Origin: Bacteroidales bacterium
GTDB taxonomy: Bacteria > Bacteroidota > Bacteroidia > Bacteroidales > Lentimicrobiaceae
Direction of reading: 5' to 3'
Length of the DNA stretch: 64,000 nt
NCBI GenBank assembly: GCA_016709025.1
Contig: JADJEQ010000014.1
Location: forward strand, 124,001-188,000
Part shown: one piece after another, positions 37,952 through 48,402 of the stretch
Layout: every line of letters starts with the position of its first letter
Numbering within the stretch: position 1 is the first letter of the stretch
Translations under genes and position numbers: made by a program
The notes under the pieces: model-generated
Databases searched by the model: none
The model's input: the letters and a program-made list of their open reading frames with translations, nothing else
What the model was told of the DNA's origin: nothing

Positions 37952-38392
37952 TTAGCCATATGCCTTGGGGACATATATTTTAAAGCTTATATTCAGGATG
38001 TCTTGCTCTAACAGTCCGGATATCAAGGCCATTTTTAATTCGATGTCACTCAGAATTTCAATAAGAAATCCGTCGTTTTCAGAACCATCCAATAACCTTT
38101 TTAGTTTCAGAGAATCTCGACGCAATTTACCTTTAACGCTCTCCACAGGCTTGGATTGCGAAATGCAATAATGACCGGACTCATAGAGGATTTTGTGCCG
38201 CAGGATTCAGTAACGACAAGATCTACTCTTTTTCAGTACCATTACTTCAGTTCTTGCGGACAAATGTAAAGGCATTTGTTCCTTCAACATTTTCGTGAAT
38301 GTTGTTTCCCACTTCCGTGACGCTGTTAGAAGAGTTGAATATGTTTCCCTTGTTAACAGGATTCTTTCAATAGCAGAGACAGTTGTTTTCAT
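37952..38392 (-). pseudogene. Uncharacterised 147-codon gene with in-frame TGA
   Basis: From the ATG at 38392 the frame reads MKTTVSAIERILLTRETYST to a TGA at 38207-38209, then continues open in the same frame (ILRHKILYESGHYCISQSK, SVKGKLRRDSLKLKRLL) to 37952. A single base substitution would explain the break. The second half looks helical. No domain was recognised. It is divergent from the gene at 38786 across a long palindrome. Confidence 0.4.
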
Positions 38393-38467
38393 AATTTTGT
38401 TTTTTTAGTATACGTCAAAATAAGAATAATATCTTTTACAAACAAATTATTTTTAAAATAATGGTAT

Positions 38468-38508
38468 AAATTTCATATAATATTGATTATTAATATTATA
38501 TGAAATTT
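38468..38508. repeat. Perfect 17-bp inverted repeat
   Basis: Left arm AAATTTCATATAATATT (38468-38484), 7-nt loop, right arm AATATTATATGAAATTT (38492-38508). It is centred between the divergent genes at 38392 and 38786. Confidence 0.9.
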
Positions 38509-38599
38509 GTAGTGTTTCAATAATTGTATATTAAAGATATTTTTAAATGTTACAGGATTTAGTTAGATTAAAAGAGCTATTTTTACAATGCCTAAATTT

Positions 38600-38631
38600 T
38601 GCAGGGATACCCCTGTAAATTATCATCTTTG
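38600..38631 (+). promoter_or_regulatory. Palindrome TGCAGGG-atac-CCCTGTA with -7 promoter box
   Basis: Near-perfect inverted repeat at 38600-38617 followed after 6 nt by CATCTTTG (38624-38631), a one-mismatch TAnnTTTG box. It probably controls the gene at 38786. Confidence 0.5.
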
Positions 38632-38785
38632 CAATAAGCTAAAAAGGGGGAAGGATTTACTAAGACTAAATCACCAATTTATCCATACTGATTAAAATTA
38701 TTTATTAATCGTACTTCGAATGTAGGGATTGATTATTTTACCAGGTGTAACTGACAAAAAAGTGCGATCATTAAAATGTTAATTT

Positions 38786-39652
38786 TTGTTGGATAAAGAA
38801 AATTTTTCTTCTTTTATAAATAAGGAAGAGCGAATCAAACATGCTATCAAATATTATATCGAAAGTGTCCTTTCTGATAAAAGAACGCTTTCTGCGAAAG
38901 CTAATTTTCTGGAGATGGAAGTTTCAGATCTAAGTAAATTACTCAATTTACGAACTTTGCCTAGTCTGCATCGTATCTTAGAAATTGAACGAAAACTTCA
39001 GGTTGAAATCCTAATTGAAAACCTTCCCAAAGAAGAAATTTCTTTGGATACCCTTAATCACAGAATTTCATTTATCGAAAAGCAACTGGAGCATTTAGGT
39101 AAAAAAGAATCACATGAGAATGTAAAGAATTTAACTGAATTAAAGTTCCCTGAATCATTATATAGACAGATTCTAAATGACCCCATTTACAAGGACAGTA
39201 TAAATCCACTACTCGACGCTATTAAGGATTATTTAAAACCAACAGCCGAGAAGGAAAAACTTAAATATGAAGAAAGGAAGGACGGCAGTCAGTATATTTC
39301 AATTAACTTAACAGATAAGAAACGAATATCCGGAGGATTCCATATAATGTTTATTCGTTATTATCCCAACAAATCAAAACTTCATTTGGAATTTATAGTG
39401 CAAAACGAACAGTTCAGATCACAGATAGAAACCATCAACAAACAATTTAGGTTAATTAATAATGATTTCCCTGAACTTAAAAAGGGTAATACTTACACGA
39501 CTAGTATTCCACGAAAAAAAGCGGGATACGCTTACGAGGAACACGGCCGACCGAGTTTAACTTTTTTCAAAAGTCTTACAACTGATGACATTCAGCAAAT
39601 TGCATATCTGGCTAAGGAAGTTTATAATGAACAGTCGAAATCCGTTGAATAA
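38786..39652 (+). CDS. Uncharacterised protein with N-terminal HTH-like region
   Basis: 288 aa. A stop codon at 38780 and lack of ATG force a TTG start at 38786 or 38789. Residues ~10-70 resemble a Cro-type helix-turn-helix (RTLSAKANFLEMEVSDLSKL). A coiled-coil-like stretch follows (LNHRISFIEKQLEHLG). The C-terminal ~120 residues are a mixed alpha/beta domain (YISINLTDKKRISGGFHIMF, HLEFIVQNEQFRS). No known enzyme motif. Possibly a regulator or the DNA-binding subunit of an accessory system. Confidence 0.6.
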   Translation: MLDKENFSSFINKEERIKHAIKYYIESVLSDKRTLSAKANFLEMEVSDLSKLLNLRTLPSLHRILEIERKLQVEILIENLPKEEISLDTLNHRISFIEKQLEHLGKKESHENVKNLTELKFPESLYRQILNDPIYKDSINPLLDAIKDYLKPTAEKEKLKYEERKDGSQYISINLTDKKRISGGFHIMFIRYYPNKSKLHLEFIVQNEQFRSQIETINKQFRLINNDFPELKKGNTYTTSIPRKKAGYAYEEHGRPSLTFFKSLTTDDIQQIAYLAKEVYNEQSKSVE

Positions 39653-39695
39653 CTAATAAACTTCGAAGAATTATATAACAGGCTAATTCGCAAAA

Positions 39696-39880
39696 TTATG
39701 CATATGCCGCCTTCAAATCCAGTATCCGCTTTATCGTATCCAGTATTGCTTTCCGGAATGCATCGTCATTGGAAATCAGACAGTATAAATCAAGCTCATA
39801 TTTCCGGTGTTTCGACATTATATTGTCAAATATTTTATTAAAGGCAATGTCGCGATTTTGGCTGTCGGGATTGTCGTCTG
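39696..39880 (-). pseudogene. Possible 3' remnant of a type I restriction HsdR gene
   Basis: About 60 codons read AFNKIFDNIMSKHRKYELDL then DDAFRKAILDTIKRILDLK to a stop at 39696, resembling the C-terminal end of some HsdR proteins. Nothing else of a restriction system is present. The assignment is tentative. Confidence 0.35.
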
Positions 39881-39967
39881 ATTATTTCGGTCAAACGGCG
39901 CCACCATTTCAGTGCAAACGGCTCCATCTTATAGAGAGTAAATATGTAACACAAGGGTAATAGACAT

Positions 39968-40891
39968 TTATTTTATGATATTCCAGGAAGCACAGTTCAG
40001 CACCCCGTCATCTTTTATCAAAACATTGGCATCGATCGTGTCAACCTTACCTTTGGTTGCATATTCGGGGAATAGTTTCATGATCTGATCCATGGCATGG
40101 CGGTCTTCATCAATCCCAAACTGCGGAACCAATAAAAGATCTTTCATTTGCAGAAAGTTAAGATACCCCCAGTTGTGCCTGCTTTCCCTTTTTACCTCAA
40201 ATTGAAGTGGCACTGCCTCAAGATGGTGGCTCTTCAATACCCGGAACAGCTTTTCACCAATTCCGGATTTTTTATCACGGTAATAACCATCCACCAGCAC
40301 GGTATTTCCATCTGCAAAACGAATCATTCCATCAGCATGGCCAAATTCATCCTTTGGATACCAGGGAATCAGTATAATTTTATTTACTTCAAAGGCCTCC
40401 TCAAGCTTCTTTAGCAGCTCAGCCTTTATGTAATGGTATGCATTTTCAGGAATCACCTTGTCGGTCAAAATGACCTTATCCTTCCAGCGGATCACATTGC
40501 CGCCATCGAGGATCAGGTCGGATTTTACGGTTTTCAGTCCGATTGATTGACATACCAGGTCTGGATAGGTTTTAAGTGACCGGCCCTTCCGGTCAAGCAG
40601 GTAGTCTGGATCGTACCTGTATTCTATGAACCGGTCCCTTGCTACCTGCGCCGGCATATAATCCCGGCACCAGATATCCCTGGTTTCGGGCAAATAACCA
40701 TAATCGATTTTGTGTTTGGCCAGGATGGTGATTAACTGTTCGTAAAAGGATTGATACTTTGGTTCACTTTTCAACAACCCGGAGAAATAAACGAAATTGG
40801 TTTCGGCATCGGTGATCATAACTTTGGCTTTAAAGGTTGAATTTACAGCCAAGGTAAGCCGGGACCGGAGGTTCGACAAATTTTTTAACAA
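39968..40891 (-). CDS. Agmatine deiminase / peptidyl-arginine deiminase family protein
   Basis: 307 aa. The guanidine-modifying fold is recognised by DIWCRDYMPAQV, LILDGGNVIRW, EFGHADGMIRF and the terminal catalytic Cys motif GVLNCASWNI. No signal peptide, so cytoplasmic. The family deiminates agmatine (to N-carbamoylputrescine) or related guanidines. It is on the short side (agmatine deiminases are about 350-370 aa). It lies isolated among accessory genes, 30 kb from the cyanophycin locus, so a link to arginine release is speculative. Confidence 0.83.
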   Translation of the reverse strand: MLKNLSNLRSRLTLAVNSTFKAKVMITDAETNFVYFSGLLKSEPKYQSFYEQLITILAKHKIDYGYLPETRDIWCRDYMPAQVARDRFIEYRYDPDYLLDRKGRSLKTYPDLVCQSIGLKTVKSDLILDGGNVIRWKDKVILTDKVIPENAYHYIKAELLKKLEEAFEVNKIILIPWYPKDEFGHADGMIRFADGNTVLVDGYYRDKKSGIGEKLFRVLKSHHLEAVPLQFEVKRESRHNWGYLNFLQMKDLLLVPQFGIDEDRHAMDQIMKLFPEYATKGKVDTIDANVLIKDDGVLNCASWNIIK

Positions 40892-40958
40892 ATATTAACC
40901 GGAATGCAGGGAGAGTCAACAATTTTGGACTTTCGGCATCTATTATTGCAGAAACATT

Positions 40959-41070
40959 TTGCTTATAATCTAACAAAAATACTGGTCCTTTGCCTGAAAG
41001 GCTTCGCTGAGCAACAGGTCTTCCTGCTAATTGTGCAGTAGGTCCAACTCAGTATCATGCTCTATGGTGG
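40959..41070 (-). pseudogene. C-terminal remnant of a third FtsZ-like gene
   Basis: The minus strand reads ELDLLHN, stop, QEDLLLSEAFQAKDQYF, stop, IIS, clearly the same tail as the genes at 25766 and 32937 but with two stop codons. Only about 37 codons remain. Confidence 0.75.
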
Positions 41071-41179
41071 TTGAATGTAGCATCAAGCAAATTGATCAAA
41101 TATCGGTTGGTAAAAAAAGGCTTCATTTAATTCAGATTATAGATTAAAGTGAAAACAAAGAAAAATCAATAAAGTCAAC

Positions 41180-41211
41180 TATCTTTGAACTTTCTTTAAT
41201 CTCTATCTTTG
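41180..41211 (+). promoter_or_regulatory. Two TATCTTTG promoter boxes upstream of the Wadjet locus
   Basis: TATCTTTG at 41180-41187 and again at 41204-41211, both exact TAnnTTTG matches. They leave a ~200-nt leader before jetA at 41414 in which no open frame was recognised. Confidence 0.55.
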
Positions 41212-41413
41212 TTCTGCTAAATATTTATACAATCTTCTCTGTAGTGACATCGCCGATTTTATCTCTTTGTCTCAAAACCATATTGAACTTACAACATCAT
41301 TAATTAACTTGAATTCAATTAGCTTGCATTAAAAACATCAAGAACTAACTCGCTAACCATTATGGGAAAACGATTTACAGTTCTTGCATTAATCTGATCT
41401 GAAGTTATTTAGT

Positions 41414-42880
41414 ATGAATTATGAACATTTAAAGGTACTTCTCAAGAATTCACCTACAGTGAAGATGTTGCGTTCAAACAACGCAGCTTTGATTATTTCT
41501 TTTTTGCAAAGTCAGTTCAGAGAGACCAATGAACAACCAATATCCAATACTATTTTAATTCAAAAACTTGCTGACTATCTGGATGAATTGAATTATCAGG
41601 ATGAGGAAGATGAAATGTATTTGAGCAGCTTGAATCTAGATTCAGTCGACAGAGCAAGAAAATACATTGAACAATGGACGGATGAGAAAAACCGATATCT
41701 CAGCAACTATACTGATGAGAATTCGAAGGACATAATGAATGTTCCGACCAAGCATACGTCCAGAGTTTTTCAAATTGTAGAACTTTTGAAAGATAGAAAA
41801 TTGGTTGGTACGGAATCCAAATTTAAAGACATCTTCCACAAACTTAAAGAACTAATTGATAATAGCATTGAAGATCCTGCAAAAAAAGTTGAGGAATTAC
41901 AGAAACGAAAATCAGAAATTGAAGATCAGATAAGAAAGATAAAACGTGAGCAAACTGTAAGCACATTTGAGGACTATCAGATAAAATCAAGATATGATGA
42001 TGTAACCAAGCTAACAAATGAATTGATTGGAGATTTCAGAGAAGTTGAAGAAAATTTCAAAATCATAGTTAGAAGTATTTACGAAAAGCAATCTGACAAA
42101 TCACTTTAAAGGCAAACTTCTTCAATATACTTTCGATTCACTCGACGAATTAAAGCAAACGGATCAAGGCAAAAGTTTCTATGCTTTTTGGAATTTTCTG
42201 CTTGATGATGTGAGCCAGGAAGAACTCAAGGTATTAGTAAACGAAGTATATAAAATACTGGAAGATAGAGGGATTGACTTTAATGAGAAGTTTTTAAGGA
42301 GAGCAAAAACAATTTTACATCTGTCGGGAAGAAAAGTCTGGGATTCAAATAACTTATTAGCCGATAAACTCAGTCGGATAATAGCTGAAAAGAATTTGGA
42401 GGAGAGAAAAAAGGCTAAGGAGGCAATAAACAGTATCAGAAACCTTGCATTGCAATTAGTTGATAAAAAACCTTCTCTTGATTCTTACATAGTTATTGAA
42501 GAAGATGCAATGATTGATTTGCCAATGGAAAAGAAATTGGGAGAGGAACAAATAATTTCCGAGTTCGACGAACAACCTAAATCAGCAGACAATGTTTTTG
42601 ATTTTGAATCCCTAAGTAATCTCATTAAAACAAATCACATTAATCGAAAGGAATTATTGAACAATATTGATTCGATTTTAAACGAAAAAGATGTAGTAAC
42701 CCTTAAAGAAGTATTAGATGTATATCCTATTTCAAAGGGATTGGCAGAAGTGCTTGGGTATTATTCTCTAGTTCAGACAACTGACAGGTTTTTATAAAAC
42801 AGGAAGTAACTGAGTATTTAAAGTTTGATTCTGTGAATGAAAAGTATTTAAAGGCACCTCAAGTAATATTTAGCAAATAA
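41414..42880 (+). pseudogene. jetA: Wadjet subunit JetA (DUF3375), two frameshifts
   Basis: The N-terminal frame (MNYEHLKVLLKNSPTVKMLR) runs to 42109. The reading continues in another frame (GKLLQYTFDSLDELKQTDQG, FYAFWNFLLDDVS) to 42797 and then, across a missing T, to TAA at 42878 (EVTEYLKFDSVNEKYLKAPQ). Repaired length is about 488 aa, as expected for DUF3375. JetA is the kleisin-like subunit that binds JetC and anchors the JetB (kite) dimer in this SMC-type anti-plasmid complex. The jetB ATG overlaps the stop (TAATG). Confidence 0.85.
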
Positions 42881-43458
42881 TGGACAACATAAAGCCAAAT
42901 TACGAACCCTATGCCCCTGTAATAGTTAAGCTACTACAAGGAACATTGTATGATGATAACGAAAAGGCATGGACCGATTTACTACAACACCAGATATCAA
43001 TAGCCCAGTACTTTGAGAAAATTGCCATTGACTTAATTATTGATAAGAAAGATGGTTACGCCTACTTAAAGCAAATTGAACTGGATGAAGATAAAAATAC
43101 AATCGGACTTATGCGACGTACTCCTTTGAAGTATGAAACATCTTTGATTTGTGTCTTCTTGAGGGAAATGTTAGACGATTTCGAAATAACCAATGTTGAC
43201 CAACGAAACCTTTACATAACTCACAAACAATTGAAGGAAACTATCGAATTGTTTTTCAAAGAAAAATCAAACAAAGTAAAGTTGTTTGCAAAGTTTGATA
43301 GCTATATAGATGCAATTGTTGATATTGGGTTTTAAAAATCATTAACAAACCCGAATACAAAAGATGAAACTAGGTATGAAGTAAGACGTATTATTAAAGC
43401 TAAAATCACAAATGATATTTTAGAAGATTTTAAAAAGAAACTTGAGCATGATGTATAG
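42880..43458 (+). pseudogene. jetB: Wadjet subunit JetB (DUF4194), in-frame TAA
   Basis: Typical start (YAPVIVKLLQGTLYDDNEKAW) and body (KIAIDLIIDKKDGYAYLKQI, TSLICVFLREMLDDFE). A TAA at 43333-43335 interrupts an otherwise open frame whose continuation (TKDETRYEVRRIIKAKI) is the conserved DUF4194 end, stopping at 43458. One base change (TTA to TAA) would explain it, unlike the indels elsewhere in this locus. JetB is the winged-helix kite subunit. The end overlaps the jetC start. Confidence 0.85.
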
Positions 43459-46388
43459 TTTATTCAGCACTAAATCTGCCGAGGCAGGGTACCGCTTACA
43501 ATATTTTGAAGCTTATAACTGGGGGACCTTTGATAAAGAGATTTATAGAATATCCCCTCAATGCAACACAACTTTGATAACTGGTGCAAATGGTTCTGGG
43601 AAGACTACTTACATTCAGGACTACTTACTCTGATAGTTCCGGAAAACGATATAGGTTTTATGAGCACCAGCGCACCGAAGAAAGTTATGTTTTAGGTGAA
43701 TACGGTGATATTGAAACTGAAGATGGTAGAAAAATTCAAAGATTAAGAGAAGATAAATCAAAAGCTTTTTCTATTATACTGGCCACATTTAAAAATGAAG
43801 AACGATATGTAACTCTCTGTCAGGTTAGATGGTTTTCAGGAGCTGAGTTGAAACGGAGATATTTGATTGCTTTCAGACCTTTAACAATAGAAGACGACAT
43901 CAAACCCTTTGATGCAAAAGGAGATTGGTTAAGACGATTAAGCAAGAAATATCCTAAATTGGGAACAAAAGATGTAATCCAGCCTTTTGATGGTCCTTCA
44001 AAATATGCTGAAGCCTTGCTAAAGGTTTTTGGTATGCGCTCAGCAAAAGCATTGACCTTGTTTGACCAAACAATGCGACTAAAAGTTTTGGGTAGCTTAG
44101 ATCAATTTGTAAGGGAAAATATGCTGGAGGAAAGTAATATTGAAAATGATTTTCAAAACTTACGAAGTAATTTCCAAAAACTTTTGGATGCACATCGAGA
44201 AATGCAAAAGGCTGAGAAGCAGTTAGAGCTCCTAAAACCAGTGAAGGCTAAATCGGAAGAACTGGAAAAAACAGCAAATGAACTTTTAAATTATCAGAGC
44301 TTAAAGAAACTAGCCCAATTTATTTCTTTCATCTTAAAAATGATCTGCTTGAAACTGAAATAGAAAGAGAATCAATTGAACTAAAGAGAATTTCAGATAA
44401 GGTGCTGGAATTAAAAGCGAAATTGAAGCGAATAGAGAAAGCGAAAAAAATACTGGATGCAGATATCCGTAATGATGAAACAGGCAAACAAATACAGGAA
44501 CTTGCTAAAGATATTAAATCAAAATCTAGTGAAAAAACTAAACGCTTTGAAAAACTTACAAAATACAATAAGGCTGCAACCAAGATAAACTTTGAAGAAA
44601 ATCCTAACGAAGAGTCTTTTTCTGGACAAATTATCAAAGCAAACAAAAGAACCTCCGAAATTGAGGAAGAATTGAAGGATAAAGAGTTTGGAATACAAAA
44701 AAATTACGATTACTTGAAACTGAAAAGGAAACTGCTGAATTACTACATGTAGAAAAGGCAAAAGAACTTGATGAGTTAAGCAAACAGAAAAATAACATTA
44801 CCGGACGAGTTTCCGAAATACGCCAGGAGATTCTAACGCACACAGGACTAGAGAAAATTATGTTTTAGGATGGGATAATAAGGATAAAATAAAACTCATT
44901 CGTGAGGCAATGAAGCAACTGGAAGCTTTAATTAAGGTAAAAAGAGAAGAATTCGAAAAACTTGATAAAAGGCAAAAGAGATTAGAAGCAGAAATTCTTA
45001 ATATAAATACATTTATTCAGTTTGATAATTATTCTGAAATCGATTGGCAATCGGTATCAATGGAGATTCAGAGTTTAACAAAACGGAAGGATGAACTGGA
45101 AAAAAGCAACGATAGAGTAAATCTTCTAAGAAAACAGTTGGTAGATTTACAGGACAATATCAAAACCAGCGAAGAGGTAAAGGACAAATTAATTGAGAAA
45201 AGAACAAATCATACTGCACTTGTTACATCTCTTGGCCGTCAGCAAACCGAATGCAACACTTTTTTGGAACAATTCAAAGAAATAATTTTCACTGAAAAAT
45301 TTCAAATCTTTGAAGATCAGTTTAAAAAAGAATTAGCAGGTCTGAATTTTAGTAATCTATTTCAGAAACAAAAAGCAATAACAGATAAAATAAATACAGG
45401 CAACGAGGCAGAAACTGAAAAACAACGGGAAATTGAATTGAAATTGCAAACTGCAATGCAAAATTTCAAACAACCTGATAATTCTTTTATGCTGATTTTC
45501 AAAGATTGGACTCAGATACTCATAAACTTGGCATAGAAATTACTTATGTTGAAGATTATCTGGCTATTTACGACAGAATAGAAAAGAGGAATTGATAGCC
45601 TATAGAGCTAAGTTTAAAAAATATCTGAATGAAGATATGATAAATAAGATGGCAGATTTTAAAACTCTGCTTGACAGTCAGGAAGAGCAAATTCGTGATA
45701 GCATTGATGCTTTGAATGAATCTTTAAAGAAAATTGATTTCACAAAGAATCCACAGACTTTTATTCAACTCTTCGCAGTCCGAAATAGCAATCAGGACAT
45801 TGACGGTTTCGTACAAGTTTAATTGATTGGAAACCGGATATTGCAGAATATGAGAAAACAAAGATGATCTTATCCTGGAAGGAAGTTTTCTGAAAATAAA
45901 AGACCTCATTGAAAACTAACTAATAAAGAAGATTGGAGAAAGCAGGTTACTGATGTGAGGAATTGGTTGAAATTTCTGGCTAAAGAATTCTATAGAGAAG
46001 ATTTGAAACGACCACCCAAGGTTTATGATAATACAGCAAAGCTCTCTTCTGGCGAACAGGCGCAAATTACCTACACAATAATGGGCGCTGCCATTGCATA
46101 TCAATATGGTATCTTAAAGATGGAATGAATACAAACTCATTTCGTTTTATTTGTGTTGATGAAGCATTTGCAAAACAAGATGAGGAGAAAGCTGATTATT
46201 TGATGGATTTAACTAAAAAACGCAATTTACAAATGCTGCTTGTAACACCTGATGATAAAATTCAGATTGCGGAACCCTACATTTCTGGAGTTCACATAGT
46301 TCACCGTGTAAACAACCGGAATTCTAGAATTTTCGATACAACTATTGAGCAGGCAAAGAAGATTCTGGATGAAAAAACTTGGCGATAA
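43448..46388 (+). pseudogene. jetC: Wadjet SMC-like ATPase JetC, about ten frameshifts
   Basis: Start MMYSLFSTKSAEAGYRLQYF, Walker A GANGSGKTT near residue 50, then RTEESYVLGEYG after two shifts. Long coiled-coil segments follow between 44160 and 45820. The ABC signature KLSSGEQAQITYTIMG (about 46040) and Walker B FRFICVDEAFAKQDEEKADY (about 46150) are intact. At least ten single-base shifts break it, near 43600, 43650, 44325, 44700, 44855, 45515, 45585, 45770, 45870 and 46115, several in A or T runs. JetC extrudes DNA loops and senses small plasmids. All catalytic motifs survive. Confidence 0.88.
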
Positions 46389-47551
46389 GTGATTACAGTA
46401 ACTGAAATAAAAAAGAAGTCAGAGAACCTCTATACCGAGTATCTGAAGTCGATTGTATCGGGAGAAACCTTCTTCCCTAAGACTATTCGTTCCGACAAGT
46501 CAGTTTCAAATGACTTTGGTGAAATGCGGAAAGAATTAGCTGAAGTGATAGGACATTCAAAGGATAATAAAAACTATGGCTACACAATTAACTATAAACA
46601 GATAAATACTAGAAAGCATGGAGCACAAACCTTACCCGAAGAAATAAGTTTTCAAACGGAAACTGATTATCTGAAATTTCTTCATAAAGATAAAGAAGCA
46701 GAAAGTTTCAAGAACAATGCTGCTTTTATCTTAACACAGTATCCAGTATTAATTGAATGGATTAAAAGTATCCCTTAAAAGTAATTGAGAACAAAGAAAA
46801 TTGGAAACAACTTTAGATGTTTGCACCTACTTTAAACAGAATCCAAAGCCGAATTTGTACATAAGAGAATTACCTGTAAGGGTTCACACCAAATTTATTG
46901 AGTACAACAAAGGATTACTCCTTGAATTATTAAATGTTATTTTACCTAAGGATACCATTAATCATGAGTATCCCACATCAAAAGATTTTGAAAAACGCTT
47001 TGGATTAAAATTCAATCAAAGCCGGATTCGTCTGAGAATATTAGATCAAAATATTTCCGATAAATACTTATCCGGAATTACTGATATTGAAGTAACAGAA
47101 GAAGAATTTAATAAACTTAAAATCCCATGCAAAAAAGTTTTCATTCTTGAGAATAAGACTAATTATTCTAACTTGATGAATTTCCTTACACTTCCACATT
47201 TGGAAAATTCTATTGGAATTTTGGAAGTGGATACAAAATAAGCGACTTGAAAATGCTGGCTGGCTGGCAGATAAAGATTTTTTATTGGGAGATATTGATA
47301 CCCATGGAATGCAGATTCTTTCTCAAATGAGAAAGAATTTCCCAAATACAAAATCATTAATGATGGACTTTGAAACATTCAATACATTCCAGGAAGATTG
47401 GGGGAGAGGCGAACCAATAAATGTAACCGATTTGCCTAACCTTAATATTGAGGAACGGGAGCTTTTTGAATTTATCAAAGCCGATAATATAAATACTATT
47501 AGACTTGAACAAGAGAAAATAAACCAAACATATGTTATTAAAAAATATTAA
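46389..47551 (+). pseudogene. jetD: Wadjet nuclease subunit JetD (DUF3322/DUF2220), three or more frameshifts
   Basis: The N-terminal DUF3322 part (MITVTEIKKKSENLYTEYLK, GTG start directly after jetC) runs to 46778. After two T losses the reading continues as NKENWKQLLDVCTYFKQNPK to 47241. After a further shift the TOPRIM-like part LLGDIDTHGMQILSQM and LEQEKI end at 47551. About 385 aa if repaired. JetD cleaves the plasmid DNA held by JetABC; the GDxDxHG metal motif is present. Confidence 0.85.
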
Positions 47552-47670
47552 AAGGTATTTGTAATTCAGAAAGAGCTAAAGATTATTTATACGGCTTTCT
47601 CAAAGAATAAAAGCCTAATAATCCTGTCATACGCTCTAATTTAACTTCCGAGCTCTCTTAGTCTCTCATT

Positions 47671-48116
47671 TTACCACGCCCGGATCAAATTTTCAAAATC
47701 ATCCTCATCCCAAAACCAATCGAACAAAATCTAAATAGCCATCTATCCCCGGATGACAGAGATGATCTATCAGTTCCTGATACCCGCGAACCCCGCCACA
47801 GTTTTCAGGTGGAGCAGCCCCTGCCCTATCAATTCACTAAGCCCGTTTAGAAAGTCCAAGCTTTATATTTTCCAAAACAATGGTATGTTTCCAGTGTTCG
47901 CATCGTATTCATAAGATAGAATATCTCCAACTTGCTGAAGAACTTCAGTGAGCTTAACATTTTTATCCCATCTTGTTTCGCCACCGCCCCATAGCAATGG
48001 ATTGGTAGTGATAATAAATACGGGAGTTCTTCCAGCCAAAAGCAATATGATGAAGTTTGTTTAGTGAGTATGTTTCCAGAGCTTTTATCACCCGCCAGAT
48101 TGGAGGGTTTATTCAA
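47671..48116 (-). pseudogene. Remnant of a plasmid pRiA4b ORF-3-like protein gene
   Basis: Spread over several frames on the minus strand are LHHIAFGWKNS, DKNVKLTEVLQQVGDILSYE, HWKHTIVLENIKLGL, APPENCGGVRGYQELIDHL and WDEDDFENLIRAW. This order is that of pRiA4b ORF-3 family proteins (IS1096-associated). At least three shifts. The N-terminus is absent. Confidence 0.65.
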
Positions 48117-48402
48117 TCAATGGTAATTTTGAGCAGGTACATTTGGGTATGGATTCAATTTCAAAGATAGGGAAAGAACAATTACTAGGCTAAAGAATAG
48201 ATAACCTTATATAAAGTGAAACAAATGTATACAGATTCTCGTAAATCAGAAAAACTTTATAACCCGAATATTCAACTATATGAATTTGATAAATATTTTG
48301 GAAGAGTTTAAGCATTCTAATGCTATACCTTCTTTTATCAAATTTCGAAATTATACGTTGTAAAGACAGCTTCCCTTGTGCGCCTATTCTGTTCAATTTT
48401 AG
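48117..48402. other. AT-rich spacer, nothing recognised
   Basis: About 285 bases between the pRiA4b-type remnant and the end of the helicase operon. A short open frame is present but shows no family features. Confidence 0.4.

Noticed and set aside
38600..38617. Fourth copy of the TGCAG-N5-CTGCA operator
   Set aside because: The half-sites are similar (TGCAG and CTGTA) but the spacing is 8 rather than 5 and the distance to the promoter box differs, so I list it separately.
39968..40891. Agmatine/arginine deiminase as part of the cyanophycin pathway
   Set aside because: The chemistry would fit use of released arginine, but the gene is 20 kb from iadA inside the accessory island and has no shared regulation visible. 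Kept as an independent gene.
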